A DNA stretch of 64,000 nt from Sphingorhabdus pulchriflava (lineage in GTDB: Bacteria > Pseudomonadota > Alphaproteobacteria > Sphingomonadales > Sphingomonadaceae): contig NZ_QRGP01000001.1 of assembly GCF_003367235.1 (NCBI RefSeq), positions 744,001 to 808,000 on the forward strand, given 5' to 3'. The notes under the pieces were generated by a model, which was not told the DNA's origin, ran no database searches, and worked only from the letters and a program-made list of their open reading frames with translations. The position numbers and the translations under genes were made by a program. Positions 50,743 through 57,731 of this stretch are shown here, piece by piece. The stretch's first letter is position 1; every line of letters begins with the position of its first letter.

Positions 50743-52239
50743 TCAGCAATCGGCTGAGAGTTCAGCCTTCAACACGCGGCGGAGCAATTTACCGGTTTCA
50801 TTATACGGCAGCTCTGTGCGGACGAACCAGGCTTCAGGTGTTTTTGTGGAACGCAGCTTGCTGCGGACCATCGCCGCTAGCGCATCGCAATCCACGCTGT
50901 CGGTTTTGCCTACAATCACCGCTGCGACCTTTTCACCCCATGTGGCACAGGGCAGGCCAAGTACTGCGCAATCGGCGACGCTCGCATCTTCGCGTAGAAC
51001 ATGTTCTATTTCACCGGGAGAGATATTTTCGCCGCCGCGTACGATTACATCATCAAGGCGCCCGTCGACATAAAGATAGCCGTCCTTGTCGAGCCAGCCG
51101 CCATCGTTGGTCGCAAACCAGCCATCGTCGGCAATGGCGCGCTTATGAAGATATTCGCCCGACACCTGATCGCCGCGCACATAAATCTCACCTTGCTCTC
51201 CGGGGCCAACAATTTTGCCTTCTTCGTCGCGGATTTCGAGTTCGATCGACGGCAGTGGCTTGCCTACCGAACCCAGTCTGCGACGTATGTCGGGATCCTC
51301 TGAGGCAAAGGCGATCCGGTGGTCTTCGGCACCCAATAAAGCGATGGTGGAGCTGGTTTCAGTCAAGCCATAGGCGTTCACAAAATCAACCTGGGGCAGC
51401 ATGGCGAGCGCGCGGGCGATCGTAGGTTCGGGCATCCGTCCGCCGCCATAAGAAAGTGCGCGCAATGCAGGCAATGTTTCGCCGGTCTTTTCCATCACGT
51501 CCAGAATCCGGTCGAGCATGGTTGGAACAACCATCGCGTGGGTGATTGCCTCACGGGCAGCGGTTTGAACCCAGTCTTCCGCTGTAAAGGCCGGCAGATA
51601 GACGATCCGGCGCCCCCCATAGACGGAGGTCAGTACGGCGGAAATGCCGGCAATATGATAAGGGGGGACGCTGACCAGAGCTGCTTCGTCTTCGTCCGAG
51701 CCAAGGAATTCGACGGTGGACATCACATAGGATGTCAAATTTGCATGGCGCAACACGGCGGCCTTCGGGTCGCCTGTTGTCCCGCTGGTGAACAGCAGAA
51801 CGGCGATATCGTTGTCGGGTTCGGGTAGGTCGACTGGGTCTTCGACAGGGCCCGTGATGAAGCGCGCGTCAAAATCGCTGCGCAACACAATTTCGACACC
51901 CTCCACTTCGGCAATACGTGATGCCATATCGTCGTCGACAACCACAGTCGCCGGAACGGTGCGCGCAACCAGTTTGCGCAAATCCTCGTCCGACAGCCGA
52001 TAGTTGATCGGAACAAAGGGCAATCCGGCTAGACCGCTGCCAAACAGCAAAACAGGCAACGCATCTCCGTTGAGTCCAACAAAAACGGCGTGCTGCGTAT
52101 CTGCACTGGCGAGCCAAGCCCCCACTGCGCGTGCGCGTGTGCGGAGGTCTGCATAGCTCAGGCCAGCCGTTTTGGAGCCAATGGCAATCCGGTCGCCGCA
52201 AGCTTCGGCGGCAATATCGAGCAACAGGTTGGTTTGCAC
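50743..52239 (-). CDS. AMP-forming acyl-CoA synthetase
   Basis: 498 residues, GTG start at 52239, 4 bp after the small upstream gene. FTSGTTGDPKAAVLRH has Ala in place of the last loop Gly; NAYGLTETSST, NDGGWLDKDGYLYVDGRLDDVIVRGGENISP and LPYNETGKLLRRVLKAEL keep the catalytic Lys. The second hinge motif reads TNDGG rather than TGD. Should form an acyl-CoA for the CoA transferase/crotonase pair that follows. Confidence 0.9.
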   Translation of the reverse strand: MQTNLLLDIAAEACGDRIAIGSKTAGLSYADLRTRARAVGAWLASADTQHAVFVGLNGDALPVLLFGSGLAGLPFVPINYRLSDEDLRKLVARTVPATVVVDDDMASRIAEVEGVEIVLRSDFDARFITGPVEDPVDLPEPDNDIAVLLFTSGTTGDPKAAVLRHANLTSYVMSTVEFLGSDEDEAALVSVPPYHIAGISAVLTSVYGGRRIVYLPAFTAEDWVQTAAREAITHAMVVPTMLDRILDVMEKTGETLPALRALSYGGGRMPEPTIARALAMLPQVDFVNAYGLTETSSTIALLGAEDHRIAFASEDPDIRRRLGSVGKPLPSIELEIRDEEGKIVGPGEQGEIYVRGDQVSGEYLHKRAIADDGWFATNDGGWLDKDGYLYVDGRLDDVIVRGGENISPGEIEHVLREDASVADCAVLGLPCATWGEKVAAVIVGKTDSVDCDALAAMVRSKLRSTKTPEAWFVRTELPYNETGKLLRRVLKAELSADC

Positions 52240-52243
52240 AGGG

Positions 52244-52552
52244 TCAGTCCGACGCGGGCAGGGGCTTGGCTTCTTTCAAAGTCAGCGGCACGCCATTGAA
52301 CGCGAGCGAGCCTGCGCCTGCTTTGGCGCCGAGCACTTCAATACCGCTGTCGATATCGGTATAGCGCTTGCCGATCAGGACGCCACCAGCATGCGCCGGG
52401 TCAATGGTGCCCGTGGGTGGCGTAGTGTCTGTCTGAGGAAGCACCGCCACGCCACCACATTGCAATTCGCCAGCGGCTGAAGGAGGGCGGACGACAACCA
52501 TCTGTGCATCACAAACGGCGCTTTTCCATCGCGATCCGGGTTTAAGCTCCAT
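52244..52552 (-). CDS. Small protein of unknown function, ligase-linked
   Basis: 102 residues, first gene of the operon. ELKPGSRWKSAVCDAQMVVVRPP at the start, LQCGG (Cys14 and Cys32 frame a possible metal or disulfide site), then IDPAHAGGVLIGKRYTDIDSGIEVLGAKAGAGSLAFNGVPL. No signal peptide or membrane segment. GAGAGGAA lies very close to the ATG. I do not recognise a named family. Its position directly before an acyl-CoA ligase suggests an accessory or regulatory role in that step. Confidence 0.7.
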   Translation of the reverse strand: MELKPGSRWKSAVCDAQMVVVRPPSAAGELQCGGVAVLPQTDTTPPTGTIDPAHAGGVLIGKRYTDIDSGIEVLGAKAGAGSLAFNGVPLTLKEAKPLPASD

Positions 52553-52671
52553 TTCCTCTCAATCCTCATTTTCGTTCGGCGGCTTAATTCAACCCCCGAT
52601 ACCTTAACATCGTTCAGACATAAAGCGCGGGCCCGATCAACGTCAGGCCAAGCAAAGTTTGCATCGCGCGA

Positions 52672-52700
52672 TTCACTTATTGCACTAAGTAAACTATCTT
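52672..52700 (+). promoter_or_regulatory. Promoter with spacer palindrome before SDR-ligase operon
   Basis: TTCACT (52672-52677), 17 bp, TATCTT (52695-52700) predict a start near 52707, only about 8 bases before the ATG at 52715, which has no ribosome site: leaderless or near-leaderless expression is likely. ACTTA-TTGCAC-TAAGT (52675-52690) is a perfect 5-6-5 inverted repeat in the spacer, a possible operator. Confidence 0.5.
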
Positions 52701-52714
52701 GGCAAGATTGAAGC

Positions 52715-53479
52715 ATGAACGAACTGACCGGAAAAAATGCGCTGGTGACCGGCGGAGCCCGAGGCATCGGTGCGGCGATCGTGCGCCGCCTGGCCAAAGC
52801 AGGTGCGCGAGTCGTCGTCAATTATGCAAATGCGGACGCGGAAGCATCGGCACTTGTCGACGAAATTGCCGCCAATGGTGGGCGCGCGATTGCGGTCAAG
52901 GCTGACATTTCCACTCTCGCCGGAATACAGGCTCTGTTCAACGCGTGCGACGCCGAATTTGGTGAAGCGCCCAATTTGGACATCCTCATAAACAATGCGG
53001 GAATCGGCAGTGGCGGCGGTGATGCCAGCTTGAAATCGGGGAGCGAGGAACTTTTCGATGCGATGATGGCAACCAATGTCAAAGGCCCGCATTTTGTCAC
53101 TCAGGCAGCACTTCCACGGCTACGCGATTCTGGGCGTATCATCAATATTGGCTCGATGTCGGGTAAAGTCGGGCAACCCTTTGCTGCAGGCTATGGCATG
53201 ACGAAACGTGCCTTGCAGAGCCTTACTTTCTCGACAGCGCTTGCGGTTGCCAAGCGCCAGATCACCTGCAATCTCGTCGCCCCGGGTGCTGTTTCGACAG
53301 ATTTCATCGCGGCACTCCGTGACAAACCAGGCTGGGATGAGGCCACCGCCAAGCACACACCGATGGGACGGCTCGGCGAGCCGGATGACATCGCCGGGGC
53401 CGTTATGATGCTGGTCAGCGAAGATGCGCGCTGGGTGACAGGACAAATTATCGAAGCGAGCGGAGGTCTGTCGATCTGA
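52715..53479 (+). CDS. SDR family oxidoreductase (FabG-like)
   Basis: 254 residues. TGGARGIG, NNAGIGSGG, INIGSMSGKVGQPFAAGYGMTK with Ser/Tyr/Lys, and GQIIEASGGLSI at the end. Full classical SDR, likely NAD(P)-linked 3-hydroxyacyl or alcohol dehydrogenase. First gene of a rightward operon; no ribosome site before the ATG. TGATG overlap with the ligase. Confidence 0.92.
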   Translation: MNELTGKNALVTGGARGIGAAIVRRLAKAGARVVVNYANADAEASALVDEIAANGGRAIAVKADISTLAGIQALFNACDAEFGEAPNLDILINNAGIGSGGGDASLKSGSEELFDAMMATNVKGPHFVTQAALPRLRDSGRIINIGSMSGKVGQPFAAGYGMTKRALQSLTFSTALAVAKRQITCNLVAPGAVSTDFIAALRDKPGWDEATAKHTPMGRLGEPDDIAGAVMMLVSEDARWVTGQIIEASGGLSI

Positions 53480-54978
53480 TGGCACTGATGACCGAAAAAC
53501 TGCGCGCAATCATGGCGCTCGATCCTGCCCGGACCGAAATTGACTTCGAAGGCATCGAATATAGCTGGGCGCAACTTGCTGCAACCGTTGGCGCGATCGA
53601 AGCTGCACTTCAGGCGCTTGAATTGCCCGAGGACTGTCGTGTCGGCATCATGCTGCGGAACCGGCCAGGACATATCGCTGCGATCATTGCTGTGCTTTCA
53701 ACAGATCGGTGCCTTGTTTCGCTCAATCCGATTTTGCCGGATGAAAAGCTGTTTGCGGATGTGGAGGGGTTGAGCTTACCCGTAGTCATCGCGGATGCAA
53801 CCGATCTGGCACGCGCGGGCCTCACGGAATCGCTCAAACGCGCCGGTTCCGCAGTGATTGAAATCGGCCCCAGATTGGAAGGCGCGCGACTGGTAAGTGA
53901 TAGCATCAGGACCGGCATCAAGCTTTCACCCGGTGTCGCTATCGAAATGCTGACCAGCGGCACAACGGGCACCCCCAAACGCGTGCCACTTTCGCGCAAT
54001 TCATTCGACGCCAGTTTTCGTGGTTTCACCAAATATGAACGCAACCGGAGTTTTGACGATCCGCCAAAGCTGAATTCGGGTTGCACGATGGTCGTCAACC
54101 CATTGACCCATATTGGCGGGATTTATGGTTGCATAGGGGCGCTCGCGGCTGGGCGAAAGATTGCGCTGCTGGAGAAATTTTCGGTCGACGCCTGGGTCGA
54201 CATTGTGCGCAATAATCGGCCTGCGGTCGCCCCGGCGGTTCCTTCGGCCATTCGTATGCTGCTCGAAGCCGATGTGGACAAGGAAGCGCTATCGTCTTTG
54301 CGGGCAATGATCAGCGGCACAGCGCCATTGTCGCCGGATCTGGTCGACGCATTTTACGACAAATATGGCATTCCCATATGCGGCAATTACGGTGCTACCG
54401 AAATGGCAGGTGCAGTAGCCGGCTGGAATATCGATGATTTTCGGAAGCGCTGGAGTGAAAAACGCGGCGCTGTAGGGCGGATGCATGCCGATATCGAAGC
54501 GCGTGTCGTAGATGCCGAAACCGGGGAACCGCTTCCGCACGGAAGCGAAGGGCTGCTGGAACTCAAAGGCGCGCAACTCGGCAATGATATGCAATGGATG
54601 CGGACAACCGACCGTGCTGTGCTTGATGATGATCGGTACCTTTGGATCAAGGGGCGCGCCGATAATGCGATCATCCGGGGTGGTTTCAAGGTGCACCCTG
54701 ATGATGTGGTCAAGGCCATCAACCAGCACCCATCCGTCCGGGAATCAGCTGTTGTCGGCGTTCCGGACGATCGGCTGGGCGAGGTGCCCGCAGCCGCAAT
54801 CATCCTGAAAGCTGGCGAGACCCCCCCCGAAACAGATGTGATGAAAGCATTTCTCAAGGAAAAGCTGATCGCCTATCAGGTGCCTGTCCATTTCCGCTTC
54901 GTGGAAGACTTTCCGCGCACGCCCTCGATGAAGCCTTCTGCGCCGGGACTGAAGGCGTTGTTCGGGGTTGCTGTGTGA
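53479..54978 (+). CDS. AMP-forming acyl-CoA synthetase, divergent
   Basis: 499 residues. LTSGTTGTPKRVPLS is the ATP loop with Arg for the last Gly; GNYGATEMAGAV, TDRAVLDDDRYLWIKGRADNAIIRGGFKVHP and FPRTPSMKPSAPGLKALF follow. The terminal GK motif reads MK but the Lys is kept. The TGD hinge reads TTD. Probably active on an unusual acid. Sits between two SDRs, overlapping both neighbours (TGATG, GTGA). Confidence 0.9.
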   Translation: MALMTEKLRAIMALDPARTEIDFEGIEYSWAQLAATVGAIEAALQALELPEDCRVGIMLRNRPGHIAAIIAVLSTDRCLVSLNPILPDEKLFADVEGLSLPVVIADATDLARAGLTESLKRAGSAVIEIGPRLEGARLVSDSIRTGIKLSPGVAIEMLTSGTTGTPKRVPLSRNSFDASFRGFTKYERNRSFDDPPKLNSGCTMVVNPLTHIGGIYGCIGALAAGRKIALLEKFSVDAWVDIVRNNRPAVAPAVPSAIRMLLEADVDKEALSSLRAMISGTAPLSPDLVDAFYDKYGIPICGNYGATEMAGAVAGWNIDDFRKRWSEKRGAVGRMHADIEARVVDAETGEPLPHGSEGLLELKGAQLGNDMQWMRTTDRAVLDDDRYLWIKGRADNAIIRGGFKVHPDDVVKAINQHPSVRESAVVGVPDDRLGEVPAAAIILKAGETPPETDVMKAFLKEKLIAYQVPVHFRFVEDFPRTPSMKPSAPGLKALFGVAV

Positions 54979-55796
54979 GCGAGAGCTTTTCCGGAAAAAC
55001 CGTCATAGTTACCGGGGGCGGGCGCGGGGTAGGCCGCGGCATCGCGCTGGGTTTTGCATCGGCTGGCGCGAATGTGATGCTGGCGGCACGCACGCTGTCT
55101 TATGCCGAAGAAACCAAAGCCGATATTGAAGCTGCCGGTGGTGTTGCGGACATTTTCGGGATCGACGTCAAGGATCACGCTCAGTGCAGTGCCTTGATCG
55201 CGGCAACAGCCAAGCGGTTTGGCGGGATAGACATCATCGTCCATTGCGCAGCGGACATCGCGCATGGCGGGGTGGGGCATGTTTCGGACGAAGCGATGGA
55301 GGCTGGCTTTGCCAGCATCGCAAAGGCAGCATGGTGGCTGCTTGATGCAGGTCGTCCCTATCTGGCCAAAGCATCGGATGGCGGGCGGTTTATCGCGATC
55401 GGTTCGGTCAACGGAACTGTTTCGATTGTGCCGAATATGACTGCTTACGGCATGGCCAAGGCGGCGCTCGACGCTTTTGTGCGCGGTGCGGCGGGCGATG
55501 TTGTGGCAGACGGGATCACCGTCAACGCGGTCAATCCCGGCCTGATAGCCAGTGCACGGGCGATGGCGGTGTTGGGGGATGAAGGCCTTGCTACATATGC
55601 CGCTACGGTTCCGGTCGGACGGGCCGGCACACCGGAGGATGTGGCCCATGCCTGTCTGTTTTTGGCCTCGGCCCGCTCCTCATATATCACGGGAACCAGT
55701 ATCAAAATGGACGGTGGCTCCAGCGTTGCCGTTGCCAACGGACGCAACGACTTGCTTCAGAATAAGCTTAAACAACAAAGGGAAATTCAGATATGA
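54975..55796 (+). CDS. SDR family oxidoreductase
   Basis: 273 residues with GTG start overlapping the ligase stop. TGGGRGVG cofactor loop; the NNAG motif is replaced by VHCAAD; AIGSVNGTVSIVPNMTAYGMAKAAL carries Ser/Tyr/Lys. Loss of the NNAG Asn may alter the proton relay but the catalytic set is otherwise intact. ATGA overlap with the next SDR, which has a matching VHCAQ segment. Confidence 0.9.
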   Translation: MSESFSGKTVIVTGGGRGVGRGIALGFASAGANVMLAARTLSYAEETKADIEAAGGVADIFGIDVKDHAQCSALIAATAKRFGGIDIIVHCAADIAHGGVGHVSDEAMEAGFASIAKAAWWLLDAGRPYLAKASDGGRFIAIGSVNGTVSIVPNMTAYGMAKAALDAFVRGAAGDVVADGITVNAVNPGLIASARAMAVLGDEGLATYAATVPVGRAGTPEDVAHACLFLASARSSYITGTSIKMDGGSSVAVANGRNDLLQNKLKQQREIQI

Positions 55797-56584
55797 AACT
55801 CGATAATTCGGTCTCCGCTGTCGTCACCGGCGGGGCATCGGGCCTTGGCCGTGCGTCGGCGCAGGCACTTGCATCGGTTGGTGTCAAAGTCGCGATCTTC
55901 GACATGAATGAAGAAGGTGGGCAGGCGGTTGCCAACGAAATCGGTGGGACATTCCATAAAGTCAACATCATGGATGAGGCTGGTGCCGAAGCTGGCTTCG
56001 CCGCTGCCCGCGCAGCCAATGGCCAGGAACGTATTCTGGTCCACTGCGCACAGGTGTCGAAAGGCGGCAAGACTGTTGCCAAGGATCGTGAAACGGGTGG
56101 ATTCAAGAGATTTTCGACTGAGGATTATGAATTCTCCGCGCTGGGTATATTGGTCGCGTCCTACCGCATGGCATCGATGTCGGCGCTAGGCATGGCCAGC
56201 CTTGAACCGCTCGAAGATGGCGAACGCGGTTGCATAACGCTTACGGCGTCGGCTGCGGCGCAAGACGCACAGATCGGACAGGTTGCTTATGGCAGCTGCA
56301 AGGCGGGCGTTAACGGCCTTGTCCTACCCATCGCGCGCGATTTGATGGATATTGGTGTCCGCTGCAACTCGATCATGCCGGGCATCTTTGCAACACCGCC
56401 GATGCTGGCCGTGAAAGACAGGGCACCGCAAATTTTTGAAGGGCTTGCGGCCTCGGTTCCCTTCCCGAAACGCCTTGGCAAGCCAGAGGAATTTGGCAGC
56501 CTGGTACTCGAACTGAACCGGAACACCTATTTCAATGGCCAGGCCATCCGGCTTGATGGTGCCATCCGCATGCCACCGCGTTGA
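55793..56584 (+). CDS. HSD10-like SDR (3-hydroxyacyl-CoA dehydrogenase type II-like)
   Basis: 263 residues. SAVVTGGASGLGRASAQALASVGVKVAIFDMNEEGG, ITLTASAAAQDAQIGQVAYGSCKAGVNGLVLPIARDLMDIGVRCNSIMPGIFATP match the 17beta-HSD10/short-chain 3-hydroxyacyl-CoA dehydrogenase pattern. VHCAQ replaces NNAG, as in the preceding SDR. Would oxidise a 3-hydroxy- or 2-methyl-3-hydroxyacyl-CoA with NAD+. Followed by the DUF2889 gene. Confidence 0.9.
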   Translation: MKLDNSVSAVVTGGASGLGRASAQALASVGVKVAIFDMNEEGGQAVANEIGGTFHKVNIMDEAGAEAGFAAARAANGQERILVHCAQVSKGGKTVAKDRETGGFKRFSTEDYEFSALGILVASYRMASMSALGMASLEPLEDGERGCITLTASAAAQDAQIGQVAYGSCKAGVNGLVLPIARDLMDIGVRCNSIMPGIFATPPMLAVKDRAPQIFEGLAASVPFPKRLGKPEEFGSLVLELNRNTYFNGQAIRLDGAIRMPPR

Positions 56585-56609
56585 TGGGCATGATAGCAAG
56601 GATAGCATA

Positions 56610-57617
56610 TTGACCGGTCACGAACGCATCGTCCGCAACCCCGCCGGGCCAGCACCGGTCCGGCGACCCAATTCGGTTCGCCGGACATCGACCATCGACA
56701 CGGGCTGGCCCGGCGGCTTTGGCCAACCGGTGGTGATGGTCGGTCGCGCGCGGGATGTTCTGACCGGGCCGGATGGCGGACCGCCAAAAATTCTGGCCGA
56801 AGACAGTTTTCGCATCGGCGCAACGGCGCGGCGGGAAATTTTGGACATAAGTGTCGAACCGCATCGCCCGTCGATCGACGTGCTGGTCGGTGCGCGCGGC
56901 GGCGGGCATTTGCGGGCATTGCTTGCCGAAGTGATGCCCGAAGAGCGTGTCAACGGCTCCCCGCTTTACCTGCTGCTTGACGATTTTTCGGGCGCCAGCC
57001 TGGTCGCGGGCTGGATATGGTCACAATGGGTCAATGATTGGCAGGAATTGGCGCAGCAGTCCGGCGCACGATCAACGGCCGGGCGCGGCGGGGTGATGAC
57101 CGATATCTGCGCTGGTTTCGAGCAAGGTTCGACCGCACTAATGCCCGATGGCAGCAGTAACCGGAGCCAGAATTCGGCCGAAGTTCCCTCACTCGTCAAT
57201 CCGGACGATCCGGAAGGGTGGCACAATCTGTTCGATCACGCGCCCGTTTCGATGCGCCGCGCCCGTCGTATCGATGTCTGGCGTGATGGAGGCGACGTGC
57301 GAATCGAGGTCGGTTTCCAGGATAGCGGTATCAACCCAAAGGGTGGACGCACCGCCATTCACGAATATCTTGTCCATGCTGTGGCGCGGGGAGCGGATTT
57401 GGTGCTTGCGGAAATCACGGTCGATCCGCGGATATTGCCGTATCGCGAATGCCCCAATGCCGCCCCCAATGCTGACAAAATGGTCGGGCTGAGACTGGCG
57501 GATTTCCGCAAGTCCGTGCTCGAAACACTTCCTGGTCCGCTTGGCTGCACGCACCTTAACGACGTGCTCCGCTCGATGGCCGAGGTGCCACATCTGGCGG
57601 CGCATCTGCCGCACTGA
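56610..57617 (+). CDS. DUF2889 family protein
   Basis: 335 residues from TTG 56610, preceded by AAGGA at a suitable distance; no in-frame ATG lies between the SDR stop and this point, and the ATG at 56535 is inside the SDR. The N-terminus NSVRRTSTIDTGWPGG and C-terminus GCTHLNDVLRSMAEV are the recognisable DUF2889 segments. No enzymatic function is established for the family, to my knowledge. No signal peptide. Last gene of the SDR-ligase operon. Confidence 0.78.
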   Translation: MTGHERIVRNPAGPAPVRRPNSVRRTSTIDTGWPGGFGQPVVMVGRARDVLTGPDGGPPKILAEDSFRIGATARREILDISVEPHRPSIDVLVGARGGGHLRALLAEVMPEERVNGSPLYLLLDDFSGASLVAGWIWSQWVNDWQELAQQSGARSTAGRGGVMTDICAGFEQGSTALMPDGSSNRSQNSAEVPSLVNPDDPEGWHNLFDHAPVSMRRARRIDVWRDGGDVRIEVGFQDSGINPKGGRTAIHEYLVHAVARGADLVLAEITVDPRILPYRECPNAAPNADKMVGLRLADFRKSVLETLPGPLGCTHLNDVLRSMAEVPHLAAHLPH

Positions 57618-57675
57618 TGCATTCCGGTCACACTCAAACAGCAAATTCAAAAGCCCATTGCATCTGCTGTCCCAC

Positions 57676-57691
57676 TTAGTTATACAAGTAA
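57676..57691 (+). promoter_or_regulatory. Operator-like element, site F, with TonB-receptor promoter
   Basis: TTAGTT-ATAC-AAGTAA, 40 bp before the TonB receptor gene. A plausible promoter runs TTGCAT (57658-57663), 16 bp, TTATAC (57680-57685), the -10 lying inside the element. This links the outer-membrane receptor to the operons that carry sites A-E. Confidence 0.55.
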
Positions 57692-57731
57692 TAGATGACA
57701 CTCAAAGCTGGGTGCATATCAGGAGAGGAAT

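Noticed and set aside
10070-57691. Reading the CTAGTTATAC element as a simple -10 box (TTATAC)
   Set aside because: Only site F has a -35 at proper spacing. At sites A, B, C and D no -35 lies 16-18 bp upstream, so a protein-binding site explains the set better.
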